This document shows, one piece after another, positions 15,667-23,569 of a stretch of DNA of 64,000 nucleotides. Numbering within the stretch: the stretch's first letter is position 1; the number at the start of each line of letters is the position of its first letter. Origin of the DNA: a virus; IMG/VR virus record IMGVR_UViG_3300025383_000011, positions 1-64,000 of that record; one strand, given 5' to 3'. The position numbers were made by a program, and so were the translations under genes. Below the pieces are notes generated by a model. The model was not told the DNA's origin. It made no database searches and saw only the letters and a program-made list of their open reading frames with translations.

Positions 15667-16276
15667 ATTTGTATAATAGTGTAAATGCTTCGGCATCTGG
15701 GTTGCCAGATTTATCACCGTAGACTCGACTCAAATTTCTAATCTGTTCTAGTTTATCTTCGGTAATATAACTACCGTAACATTGTAACAGACTTTGCTTG
15801 AAATTCCAATCGATTCCTATGTACATATTGGCCGTATTGGTACGGTATTGATACGAATAGGGCCACGATGTCATTGTCCAAACTTCAACAGCACGTTTCT
15901 GTAACAAGGGCCAAGCCAGTTCGTATGTGGTTCTATGGTCCTGGTGAAAATCCTCGGGATTGGGTATAATGGCAATGTCACAGGTATCTATCAACTTGCC
16001 CAATTCGGTCATTGTGTTATTGTCGCAAACCAAATTGGGTCTGCCATTTTCGTGTAGGTCAGTGTCTAACACACGTAATTCAAATCCCGACAGCTTGTAA
16101 CTCTGTTCTAGTTCGTGTTCCACAATCCATTTGCTTCTGTCACTGTTGATTTCGGCACTGGGCTTGACTGTAACAACTGAAACAATTTCTGCACCGGCGT
16201 CTTGGAAACGTTTCAGTGTACCGCTGCAGGCAATTTCTAAATCATCCGGGTGTGGTGTTACAGCTAGAATTTTCAT
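15656..16276 (-). CDS. PIG-L/LmbE-family deacetylase
   Basis: 206 residues from ATG at 16276, which makes an ATGA overlap with the upstream epimerase. Zinc-site motifs are A-V-T-P-H-P-D-D (His-x-Asp-Asp near residue 10) and H-Q-D-H-R near residue 112. These enzymes remove N-acetyl groups from sugars such as GlcNAc derivatives. With an aminotransferase next door, an amino sugar is the likely substrate. Confidence 0.85.
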   Translation of the reverse strand: MKILAVTPHPDDLEIACSGTLKRFQDAGAEIVSVVTVKPSAEINSDRSKWIVEHELEQSYKLSGFELRVLDTDLHENGRPNLVCDNNTMTELGKLIDTCDIAIIPNPEDFHQDHRTTYELAWPLLQKRAVEVWTMTSWPYSYQYRTNTANMYIGIDWNFKQSLLQCYGSYITEDKLEQIRNLSRVYGDKSGNPDAEAFTLLYKYVR

Positions 16277-17244
16277 TTTAATTTTGTTTGCCAAAAGGCA
16301 CTTTCAGTAAACCACCGATGGTAGCGTTCAAATCCTTCTTCTACATCAACTTGGGGATCGAACCCAAAGTCTCTACGTGCCGCTGTGATATCCAATGCTC
16401 CGCGACTGGGGAAATCTGCATCCTTGTCTCCACACTCAATGGAACCACTGCCAGCAATACGCACAGCCAACTCTGCAGCTTCTAGCAGCGTGGTGCTGTG
16501 GCTTTTGGTAATATTATAGGTACCATTTACAGCACTATCGCTCAAGGTGGCTTGTACAATACCACGTGCAGCGTCTTCCACATAGGTAAAGTCTAAGGTT
16601 TCATTGGCACCGTTGACTTTAAGAGTTTCGCCTCGCAATGCGCTGAGCATAAATTTGCTGACCACGCGATCTTCAACATCCAATTCTCCGTAAACAGCAC
16701 TGGGACGAATAACCACGTGATCAAAGCAACCGCGACGGGTGTAGTCTTTGACAAGATGTTCTCCCATGAGCTTCATAATGCCGTATTGTCCTTGCGGTTG
16801 ACATACGGCTGTTTCTACAACATCGTTTTCAAAATTGCCGTATACCATACTGCTGCTGATATAAACAAATTTGGGTATATTAAATGTCTTGGTCAATTCC
16901 AACAAGTTGACCAGGCCAGTACACATTACTTCGCTACCCCAAACAGGATTGGAGCTGACCACTTTTTGTCTAGGAAAACTGGCCAAATGTATAACTGCAT
17001 CTGCATTGAACGAAAAAGACATAAAGAAATTTTTAACTAGATCGTGTTCTCTGAGATCAATGTGATGTACGGCCGCTCGTATACGAGCCAGTCTAGCACG
17101 AGTCAAGTAGGTCAACTCATCCTGTGGAACAAATCCGTAATCGGTCACGTTGTCCAACACAAAACAATCGTGTCCTAGTTCTTCTAACTGACGTACTACG
17201 TTGTGGCCAATAAAGCCGGCCCCGCCTGTTATTAGGAATTTCAT
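16273..17244 (-). CDS. second SDR-family nucleotide-sugar epimerase
   Basis: 323 residues, paralogous to the one at 13.65-14.6 kb. G-G-A-G-F-I-G-H-N Rossmann loop, Y-I-S-S-S-M-V-Y-G-N-F, Y-G-I-M-K catalytic pair, R-P-S-A-V-Y-G-E. It ends right where the PIG-L gene begins. It starts one base before the ThyA stop region, so the sugar genes are translated on the same message as thymidylate synthase. Confidence 0.85.
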   Translation of the reverse strand: MKFLITGGAGFIGHNVVRQLEELGHDCFVLDNVTDYGFVPQDELTYLTRARLARIRAAVHHIDLREHDLVKNFFMSFSFNADAVIHLASFPRQKVVSSNPVWGSEVMCTGLVNLLELTKTFNIPKFVYISSSMVYGNFENDVVETAVCQPQGQYGIMKLMGEHLVKDYTRRGCFDHVVIRPSAVYGELDVEDRVVSKFMLSALRGETLKVNGANETLDFTYVEDAARGIVQATLSDSAVNGTYNITKSHSTTLLEAAELAVRIAGSGSIECGDKDADFPSRGALDITAARRDFGFDPQVDVEEGFERYHRWFTESAFWQTKLK

Positions 17245-18156
17245 TTATACTGCCATTTCTGCTTGAATTGCTCCGTGACTTTGATACCCGTCCAAGCGAA
17301 TATCTGCCATAGTAAACTTTGTGATGTCAGTGACATCAGGATTGAGCCAAAGAGTTGGTGCAGGTAATGGTTCACGCTTCAATTGTTCTTTTACCTGTTC
17401 TATGTGATTTAGATATATGTGTGCATCGCCGAGCGTGTGAACAAACTCACCTAGTCCAAGACCGCACACTTGAGCTATCAGGGCCGTTAAAAGGCTGTAG
17501 CTAGCGATATTAAAGGGTACACCTAAAAACATATCACAACTTCTTTGATACATTTGACAGGACAACTTGTTATCCCGTGAAACATAAAACTGAGCCAGCA
17601 CGTGGCAAGGTGGCAAAGCCATTTGATCCAGTTCGCCTGGGTTCCACGCACTCAATATGTGTCTGCGACCGTAAGGGTCTCGCTTGATACCGGTAATCAA
17701 TGTTTGAAGTTGATCGGTTTCTACTTCTTGTATGCCACCTTGAATACTGAAATAACTGCCTAGATCGTTTTTGATACTGCCAGACTTAACGTGCTGTGAG
17801 CTGCGCCAGTGGCGCCATTGGACCCCATACACACGACCCAGGTCGCCTTCGTATTGTGCTCGAGGTTTCCAGTAAGGTGCTAGAGCATTTGGTGTCCAAA
17901 TAGTGGTAGTACCGGCGGCTGTGCCGTGGGTAATTTCTGCCAGTCTACGCTCATTGCCCGATCCTTCGATCATCCATAACAGTTCGCCCACACAGGCACG
18001 CCAGGCCAACTTTTTGGTTGTTACAGCAGGAAAACTGGCAGACAAGTCATAGCGTTGTTGCATACCAAACAGGCCAATAGTGCCCACACCGGTACGGTCG
18101 TCACGTTGTTCGCCCAATTCAAGTACTTGTTGTAATGCGTCTAAATATTGTTTCAT
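17245..18156 (-). CDS. thyA: thymidylate synthase
   Basis: 303 residues, of the ThyA (not ThyX) type. Visible landmarks: R-D-D-R-T-G-V-G-T near the start, the folate/dUMP-binding W-R-A-C-V-G-E-L-L-W, the catalytic Cys184 in L-P-P-C-H, Q-R-S-C-D-M-F-L-G-V-P-F-N-I-A-S-Y, and G-D-A-H-I-Y. It makes dTMP from dUMP with methylene-tetrahydrofolate and yields dihydrofolate, which the DHFR 1.5 kb upstream in the same direction recycles. It has a 4-nt overlap with the SGNH gene upstream. Confidence 0.95.
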   Translation of the reverse strand: MKQYLDALQQVLELGEQRDDRTGVGTIGLFGMQQRYDLSASFPAVTTKKLAWRACVGELLWMIEGSGNERRLAEITHGTAAGTTTIWTPNALAPYWKPRAQYEGDLGRVYGVQWRHWRSSQHVKSGSIKNDLGSYFSIQGGIQEVETDQLQTLITGIKRDPYGRRHILSAWNPGELDQMALPPCHVLAQFYVSRDNKLSCQMYQRSCDMFLGVPFNIASYSLLTALIAQVCGLGLGEFVHTLGDAHIYLNHIEQVKEQLKREPLPAPTLWLNPDVTDITKFTMADIRLDGYQSHGAIQAEMAV

Positions 18157-18923
18157 AAATTTAATTGTTTCACTATGTAGTCAAATAGTATTTTATGACC
18201 TTTGCGGTTAGGATGCAAGCCATCTGGATGAAATATAAGTTCTTGCATAATACGACTATGGTCTTGTAGTGAATCAACCTCTTGTCGAATACGGTTGGCT
18301 GTGTCTGCGTCAAAATCGGATAAATCAATGTAGTCAATACCCCAGGTATAACTGATAACAAATTCGGGATCATTGATGTGTTTGTGTTCGTCCAGGTGGC
18401 CTACCAACATATACATCAAACTTGGTACCAACGGATTCAACTGTTGATATGGGCCAAATAGATTTGTGTTCAAATTGGAATTGCCACCTATGCAATGTAT
18501 AGTGGTGTCAAAACGTTTGCCTACTTCGTTTAGCTGTTGATAAATTTGATCTTGTGTGCGTCGTAATAGTGCAATGACTCCGCCAGCTTCTTTGATTTTG
18601 TCGGCAAACCCTTTGAGATTTTTGACAGTTGCATTGCGATGGAGACGTGCTGCAAGCAAGGCCGGCATAACAATATCCAACAACGGATCAGCTAAAAAAT
18701 AAAAAACAACGTCGCCGGCGGTGTGGTGTTGTTCCATATGTCTTTCTAAAGAAACAATAGATCGTTGATGCCAACTGCGAGCCAGGCTGGCTTCTATCAC
18801 TTGATATCCGTATTCTTCGAAGTATTGTGCCAATCCACGATGCAACACACGGGGTTTACCGTTTTCCCATTCGCCTCGAGCCCAACTGCCGCCGCCTACA
18901 AAAATTTTAGGTTTATTTTGCAT
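18153..18923 (-). CDS. SGNH-like protein, tandem copy A
   Basis: 256 residues. Block I-like G-G-G-S-W-A-R-G-E-W at residues 10-19 has the Ser in G-x-S-W rather than GDS; G-N-S-N could supply Gly/Asn, and P-D-G-L-H-P-N-R-K-G-H the Asp/His at the C-terminus. It is the closer copy of a pair. It lies between thyA and its paralogue and is co-transcribed with them. Confidence 0.7.
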   Translation of the reverse strand: MQNKPKIFVGGGSWARGEWENGKPRVLHRGLAQYFEEYGYQVIEASLARSWHQRSIVSLERHMEQHHTAGDVVFYFLADPLLDIVMPALLAARLHRNATVKNLKGFADKIKEAGGVIALLRRTQDQIYQQLNEVGKRFDTTIHCIGGNSNLNTNLFGPYQQLNPLVPSLMYMLVGHLDEHKHINDPEFVISYTWGIDYIDLSDFDADTANRIRQEVDSLQDHSRIMQELIFHPDGLHPNRKGHKILFDYIVKQLNL

Positions 18924-18925
18924 TG

Positions 18926-19708
18926 TTAAAGTAAATTTAATTTTTCCGTTAGATAATCAAACAACACTCGATGTGCTGCTTGGTTCGGATGTATGCCGTC
19001 AGGCCGAAACGGATCCTCACGAAACAGCTTGAGATTATCGATCAATTCTTCAGCTTCGGCCAATATACGCTTGCCCAGCTCACGATCAAAAATTGAAAAA
19101 TCAATAATGTCTTGATCCCACGTGTGTACCACACCAAAGGTTTGATTTTGGCAACGACTGTGCTCGCTAAAGTGCCCTACCAGTAAGTATATCCAAGAAG
19201 GTACTATGCTGACTAAATTTTTAAATTCTGCCATTACGTCTTGGTTGATGTTGAAAGTACCGCCTATACAGTATATTTGAGTATTGTACTGTTGTGCAGT
19301 TTGATTCAGCTGAGAATAAATTTTTTGTTGTTGCTCAACAACTAGATTTTTTAATCCGCCGGCTTGTTGTATGCATTGTGAGAATTTTGGCAATACCACA
19401 TTCTCGTGAGACTTTAATGTACCTGTTTCTATTTTTTCAAGTGTAATAAGATCTGTCAAGGGATCGGCTTGTATCCACAGTATTACGTCACCGGGCTGAT
19501 AGGATTCAGCTAATTTTTGATCTAAGATTTGGTTTATTTTTTGATGATATGTGCGTGGCTTGGCCGAGTTAACAACTTGATAGCCAGCTTCGGTAAAGTA
19601 TTGTTGTATACCACCGTGTATGACTTCTGCTCCGTGCCATTCGCCCATGGCCCAACTAAGGCCGGCTACAAATATTTTAGGTTTTTGCTCGTTTAAAGAT
19701 GGGATCAT
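18926..19708 (-). CDS. SGNH-like protein, tandem copy B
   Basis: 260 residues from ATG at 19708; a longer frame to 19762 would overlap the DHFR gene more. Motifs match copy A: V-A-G-L-S-W-A-M-G-E-W, I-Y-C-I-G-G-T-F-N-I-N, and P-D-G-I-H-P-N-Q-A-A-H near the end. The pair sits between thyA and DHFR genes, though nothing in the sequence ties it to folate chemistry. Confidence 0.7.
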   Translation of the reverse strand: MIPSLNEQKPKIFVAGLSWAMGEWHGAEVIHGGIQQYFTEAGYQVVNSAKPRTYHQKINQILDQKLAESYQPGDVILWIQADPLTDLITLEKIETGTLKSHENVVLPKFSQCIQQAGGLKNLVVEQQQKIYSQLNQTAQQYNTQIYCIGGTFNINQDVMAEFKNLVSIVPSWIYLLVGHFSEHSRCQNQTFGVVHTWDQDIIDFSIFDRELGKRILAEAEELIDNLKLFREDPFRPDGIHPNQAAHRVLFDYLTEKLNLL

Positions 19709-20177
19709 AGATTGTGAATACCGATTGAAAATCCTTACTGACTTGAGCACGTACTGGAACAAACCCAGTCAGCATTTCTTTTAAATTTATTCTGGTATCA
19801 GCACGATAAGATCCTTTGATATGTGTGGCATAAATTCTGTCAAACAAATCGTGTGCTTGTTCCAGCAATGCCGCGCCACCGATCACAAACACAGTTTTAT
19901 CCGGGTGACGACTTTCAAGTTCTAACAGTCGTTCTTTGATGTCACCACTGACAGGACTTGCGTGTAGTACTGGCTTGTGTGTAAACACGTAAACTGTACG
20001 ACCTGGCAGGGGCTTGGGCATCTTGGCATCATCCCAAGTATTGCGGCCGCATACTACTACGTGTCCGTCAGTTATTCGTTGAAAGTTGGCTAAATCTTCA
20101 GCGTTATGAGGCCACGGCAATGTACCGTTGAACCCCATACCGCCGTTGAAGTCAACGGCAAATATGGCATTAATCAT
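19677..20177 (-). CDS. dihydrofolate reductase
   Basis: 166 residues, typical DHFR size. Landmarks: A-V-D-F-N-G-G-M-G-F-N-G-T-L-P-W-P, with Asp or Glu of the active site following in the A-E-D-L-A-N-F helix; V-V-C-G-R-N-T-W for NADPH; F-V-I-G-G-A-A-L-L; Y-A-T-H-I. It reduces dihydrofolate to tetrahydrofolate using NADPH, closing the cycle with ThyA. It has an ATGA overlap with the upstream gene. Confidence 0.9.
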   Translation of the reverse strand: MINAIFAVDFNGGMGFNGTLPWPHNAEDLANFQRITDGHVVVCGRNTWDDAKMPKPLPGRTVYVFTHKPVLHASPVSGDIKERLLELESRHPDKTVFVIGGAALLEQAHDLFDRIYATHIKGSYRADTRINLKEMLTGFVPVRAQVSKDFQSVFTIYDPIFKRAKT

Positions 20178-20521
20178 AAATCTTTTAAGAGTTGATCGGT
20201 GATGGGTTGTATAAACTTGGCTACGCTATCTACACTGATATGAAAATCAACGTCTTGAATAATGTCATCAAGGTCGTGTAATTTTTTATTGATCAGTTGT
20301 TCTACAAATTCAGGTTCGGCACCTTCGTCAATCATTTCTGCAATGTTGACATCGACACTGGTACCGTCTTTGAGGTTAACTGTGATGTAGCGTAACACAC
20401 CAATGGGTACTTGCTCTTTGTTAATTTCTTTAATGAGCTTTTCCCACTGGTCTTTTCTATTTAAATTAAGCCGCTTGCTTTTTGGCTGGCGTGGCTTTTT
20501 TGGCTCTTGTTGTTTTGGCAT
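20174..20521 (-). CDS. hypothetical phage protein with basic N-terminus
   Basis: 115 residues. The first 25 residues are rich in K, P, Q and R (K-K-P-R-Q-P-K-S-K-R). The rest is acidic, with a short domain (V-D-V-N-I-A-E-M-I-D-E-G-A-E-P). The gene start lies 56 nt inside the upstream gene in another frame, so one stretch encodes two lysine-rich tails. Function unknown. Confidence 0.6.
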   Translation of the reverse strand: MPKQQEPKKPRQPKSKRLNLNRKDQWEKLIKEINKEQVPIGVLRYITVNLKDGTSVDVNIAEMIDEGAEPEFVEQLINKKLHDLDDIIQDVDFHISVDSVAKFIQPITDQLLKDL

Positions 20522-21164
20522 TTTTAGCAGGTTTCAGTGTGGATGCTTCGGCTTCTAATCTTTTTGCTTCAGCAATTAACTGAGCAGCCTGTGCTTTCAT
20601 TTGTTCAGCTTGACTTAGTCTTTGTGCAGCTAGATCATCGTCACTTAACACACCTTTGATGTATGCAGCGGCATTGTTGGTTGCTTCAACGTCTAGGTTA
20701 GTACGACTAACACTGGTGTTGTTTGGAGGCATACCAACTTCGCGACCTTGACGAACTTTCTTGGTCTGCATACCTGCTTCTTTGTCTAGATCAGCTAGGC
20801 GTTTGACAGCTTGCTCACCTTTGCTCATTTCGTCCAAGATGCTGTTTAATTCATCTAGGCGCACACTTGATTTGGCAGTAGGAGTGATTAAGATTTGGCT
20901 GGTAGGCACTTTCTTGATAAAACCTTCTTTGTGTAGTACGTCAAGTGCATTACGACCATCGGCCATTACTGTACGGAACAGCACATCGCTGAAGTCAGTG
21001 GCATTTTGACCAATTGGGCTTTCCAATGCTTTCATAACTTCGTCGTGGATCATACGTGGCAATGTGTCGCTGTATGCTACTAGGCCCATATGGTCTTCAT
21101 TTGGGACCTTGCGCCATAGTAATACTATTTTTCTGTTGTTGTGTTTACCAACGTGCTTAATCAT
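20466..21164 (-). CDS. conserved T4-like phage protein with histone-like tail
   Basis: 232 residues after an AAGGAAA ribosome site. Residues 1-100 form a compact domain (K-I-V-L-L-W-R-K-V-P-N-E-D-H-M-G-L-V, then P-R-M-I-H-D-E-V). Residues about 165-205 are an alanine-rich coiled coil. The tail is basic (T-T-R-A-K-K-A-T-P-A-K-K-Q-A-A), like histone H1 or nucleoid proteins. I recall the N-terminal domain as conserved in marine T4-like phages, without known function. Confidence 0.75.
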   Translation of the reverse strand: MIKHVGKHNNRKIVLLWRKVPNEDHMGLVAYSDTLPRMIHDEVMKALESPIGQNATDFSDVLFRTVMADGRNALDVLHKEGFIKKVPTSQILITPTAKSSVRLDELNSILDEMSKGEQAVKRLADLDKEAGMQTKKVRQGREVGMPPNNTSVSRTNLDVEATNNAAAYIKGVLSDDDLAAQRLSQAEQMKAQAAQLIAEAKRLEAEASTLKPAKNAKTTRAKKATPAKKQAA

Positions 21165-21179
21165 TTTGATTTTCCTTTA

Positions 21180-21482
21180 TTATTCTGCAGCAGCATCTTC
21201 AGCTGATTCAGCTGATTCTGTGGCAGTACTGCTAATAGTTTCATCACTTGATGGAGCCGAAGATGCAGCAGTTAATGCTCCACTGGCTGATAAGAATGTG
21301 GTCAAGCGATCAAATAGTCCGCCAACTTGGCTGAGTTCTTCGGCTTTAAAAGCACCACGCTGTGTGGTAAGTTGAATAACTTGAGCACACAACAATAAAT
21401 CCTGAAGTGTGAGCTGTGGACCAGCTGGGGTTGTTGCTACTGTGTCTTCTGTAGTCTGTTCTACTGTTGTATTTTCTTGCAT
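21180..21482 (-). CDS. small conserved phage protein
   Basis: 100 residues. Both ends are acidic and low-complexity (T-E-D-T-V-A-T-T-P-A and E-S-A-E-S-A-E-D-A-A-A-E). The centre is a helical domain (L-T-L-Q-D-L-L-L-C-A-Q-V-I-Q-L-T-T-Q-R-G-A-F). It lies just upstream of the basic-tailed protein, with which an acidic partner could pair; that is inference. Confidence 0.7.
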   Translation of the reverse strand: MQENTTVEQTTEDTVATTPAGPQLTLQDLLLCAQVIQLTTQRGAFKAEELSQVGGLFDRLTTFLSASGALTAASSAPSSDETISSTATESAESAEDAAAE

Positions 21483-21544
21483 AGTGTCTCCGTAATAAAC
21501 TATGCATATATTTACGATCTGTAACAGACCATAAAAAATTTTTC

Positions 21545-21832
21545 TTAACCAAAATCGTGTTGGTTAATTTGATCCAAAATTAAAGCAAACATACTGGCTT
21601 CGCCGGCTATTTCAAAAGCGGCTCTTTTTTGCATTTGCACGTGGCCGTCGGCATCTTTATAATACCAATCGCCGTACCAAAACCGACCAGTCAAATTGGT
21701 CCAAATCCAATCACTGATGATCTTGGGACTGGCCACTAGATCAAAATCCACTGCGGTAAAATGTGGTGGGCAGTAGGACAGTTCTCTTAGTCCAAAAACG
21801 GCCAATGGATTGGCTTCTCCGTGTTTAAGCAT
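21545..21832 (-). CDS. hypothetical phage protein
   Basis: 95 residues with several tryptophans (D-W-I-W-T-N, F-W-Y-G-D-W-Y-Y). Its start overlaps the previous gene by 8 nt. No motif recognised. Confidence 0.65.
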   Translation of the reverse strand: MLKHGEANPLAVFGLRELSYCPPHFTAVDFDLVASPKIISDWIWTNLTGRFWYGDWYYKDADGHVQMQKRAAFEIAGEASMFALILDQINQHDFG

Positions 21833-22121
21833 TCTTTTCTTTGATAGCGTCTATAGTTGATTGACTGAGCTCACCTTCAATGATCTTGAATTTGGTATCT
21901 GCTTGATTGAGCTCGGGCAACGTGATGCGGTCCCGTAACAGTTCTTCGGCATCACGCACAAACACTTCAGTGGCCTGATATTGTTTGGTGTACTGTGCAA
22001 TTTCTACACTTCGCATAAGATCGTCCAAGGTATTTTCTAGCCGAAGCATACGCACCTGTAACTTCAGTGCCAATTCACGTGCAGCTTTGGGTTTTAGTTT
22101 GGTTGGGTCTTGAAATTCCAT
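21825..22121 (-). CDS. small coiled-coil phage protein
   Basis: 98 residues, almost all helical. The R-E-L-A-L-K-L-Q-V-R-M-L-R-L-E-N-T-L-D-D segment has leucines at heptad spacing. It is coupled to both neighbours by short overlaps. Function unknown. Confidence 0.65.
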   Translation of the reverse strand: MEFQDPTKLKPKAARELALKLQVRMLRLENTLDDLMRSVEIAQYTKQYQATEVFVRDAEELLRDRITLPELNQADTKFKIIEGELSQSTIDAIKEKNA

Positions 22122-22336
22122 TATTTAATTCCTAAGGTTGTGGGGCTGTGATCCAATCTATCGCCATGCTCATCTGAGTAAAAGGTTGCGGTCTTGTCTG
22201 TTATTGTAACAGATAAATCTGAATGAAGCAAGTCGTAATCGGTAAATTCAAAGGTATCAGTATATACTCTAAATCGGTACTGCCCATCGGCACACCAAAT
22301 TAATACACCTTCAACTCCGTCAGCTGATATTTTCAT
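22121..22336 (-). CDS. small beta-rich phage protein
   Basis: 71 residues from ATG at 22336, preferred to the longer frame because it gives a 4-nt overlap with the upstream stop. Short strands alternate (V-L-I-W-C, Y-R-F-R-V-Y, S-V-T-I-T). Function unknown. Confidence 0.6.
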   Translation of the reverse strand: MKISADGVEGVLIWCADGQYRFRVYTDTFEFTDYDLLHSDLSVTITDKTATFYSDEHGDRLDHSPTTLGIK

Positions 22337-22566
22337 TGCCGTAATGTCTCCCACATATAGGTTGGATCGTCTTTGGGTACAACAGCCACCATTTTGATCC
22401 AGCCACGTTCATAAGCCTGTGCAATGATACTAGCATACTCTCTAGGACACTGGCTGGTAATTTCAATACCAGCACGGTTGGCTAAAGTGAAAGATCCTTG
22501 TAGTTGAAAACTTGGATCACCTTTACGCAAAGTGACCCAAGGCGTTTCGCTTACAGAGAATATCAT
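22333..22566 (-). CDS. small phage protein
   Basis: 77 residues, mixed alpha/beta (F-T-L-A-N-R-A-G-I-E-I, A-Y-E-R-G-W-I-K-M-V-A-V-V). It is translationally coupled to the FAELIVREC-type gene upstream. Function unknown. Confidence 0.6.
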   Translation of the reverse strand: MIFSVSETPWVTLRKGDPSFQLQGSFTLANRAGIEITSQCPREYASIIAQAYERGWIKMVAVVPKDDPTYMWETLRQ

Positions 22567-22754
22567 TCTTCAACTCCGAAATGTTGTAAAATCTGCTCAC
22601 TACAATGTTCTCTACTTCTAGCATCATCCCCGGGCCCAGGACGACTGACACACAATAACGCACATTCTCTCACAATCAACTCGGCGAACCTTTCTATCTC
22701 TGCGTTTACTGTGATACCAGCCCGATGGGCCAACTGAGCAAGGGTGAGGTTCAT
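22563..22754 (-). CDS. FAELIVREC-family small protein, copy 1
   Basis: 63 residues. An N-terminal helix with a G-I turn is followed by F-A-E-L-I-V-R-E-C-A and, after a spacer, I-L-Q-H-F-G-V-E-E. Three more genes between 24.5 and 25.5 kb share this architecture. I know the F-A-E-L-I-V-R-E-C ... HFGVE pattern from many tailed phages, always as tiny unknown proteins. Confidence 0.75.
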   Translation of the reverse strand: MNLTLAQLAHRAGITVNAEIERFAELIVRECALLCVSRPGPGDDARSREHCSEQILQHFGVEE

Positions 22755-22945
22755 TTTCTTAGAATCCTAATTATTCCATCAGGAGTATTATTAATATTAT
22801 ATTGAAGGTCATTCAACTTGTTAGTTTCACTTAACCTTTCCAATGTCTCATTTGATTTATCATTTTTGACATCTTCCCATAATGGTTGTTTCTTCATACT
22901 TCTACACCAATTTTGAGATTGAAGTTTTTTGGTTCTATTACCCAT
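22751..22945 (-). CDS. small hypothetical protein
   Basis: 64 residues, lysine- and asparagine-rich, unlike its GC-richer neighbours. It sits directly after the NUMOD3-like gene (3-nt gap) and before a FAELIVREC gene (4-nt overlap). It may be cargo or a remnant of the homing-type element next to it. Confidence 0.5.
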   Translation of the reverse strand: MGNRTKKLQSQNWCRSMKKQPLWEDVKNDKSNETLERLSETNKLNDLQYNINNTPDGIIRILRK

Positions 22946-22948
22946 AAC

Positions 22949-23569
22949 TTATAGTAATCCTTGTTTCTTATATTCTTTTTCAAGCAGGTCCTTTGGAACA
23001 CTATCACTTTTTCCAAGTCCTAACTTACGCTTTAACTCTTGTCTAATCCTTGCCTTCTGACCTTGAATCTCTTTGGTTGATTCTTTGTGAGTTTTACCGA
23101 GCATACTTGTACCATATGATCCGTTTGCCTTGCGAGTTGCTACAATCTTTTTAACCACATTTTTTCGTTGCCCGGAGGCGTGTTGATCTCTTAGAGATTG
23201 CCTTCTTTTTTTACGACCAACTGCGGCCCTTTCAGTACCAAGCATTTCCTCAAGAGTTTTACCACGCATAGCATCACCAATGCGTTTCTTTTCTTCCTCG
23301 GTGTACGGATTGAGTTTTCTATACTCAATATTGGATAAACGAATCTTTTCAACAATAGCCTCGAACTCGGGAGAATCGGCTCGTTCTGCCATTGCCTTTT
23401 CAATGGCCTTTTGATGACGCTCTTTGAATGTTGGATCTTGAAAAAGAAGTTTTATGATCTCCCCATTACCAGCATAGCGAACTCGTTTAGCAAAGTCATC
23501 ACTTAACAGTTCTTCATTGCTGATGCCAGGAAGTTCTTGGTTGCCCCAATTGTCTTTTTTCAAGCTCAT
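22949..23569 (-). CDS. NUMOD3-like DNA-binding protein without nuclease domain
   Basis: 206 residues, highly charged. Two NUMOD3-like turns are visible: E-E-E-K-K-R-I-G-D-A-M-R-G-K-T and M-L-G-K-T-H-K-E-S-T-K-E. These are DNA-reading modules normally attached to HNH or GIY-YIG homing nucleases. Neither an H-N-H triad nor a GIY motif is seen, so this is an orphan or decayed homing-type protein. Its A-rich codon use also differs from neighbours, fitting horizontal arrival. Confidence 0.55.
   Translation of the reverse strand: MSLKKDNWGNQELPGISNEELLSDDFAKRVRYAGNGEIIKLLFQDPTFKERHQKAIEKAMAERADSPEFEAIVEKIRLSNIEYRKLNPYTEEEKKRIGDAMRGKTLEEMLGTERAAVGRKKRRQSLRDQHASGQRKNVVKKIVATRKANGSYGTSMLGKTHKESTKEIQGQKARIRQELKRKLGLGKSDSVPKDLLEKEYKKQGLL

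Noticed and set aside
15667-15717. Longer start for the DegT gene
   Set aside because: The extension (M-I-N-L-A-T-Q-M-P-K) lies inside the PIG-L coding end and has no matching family residues; ATG at 15666 is the natural start.
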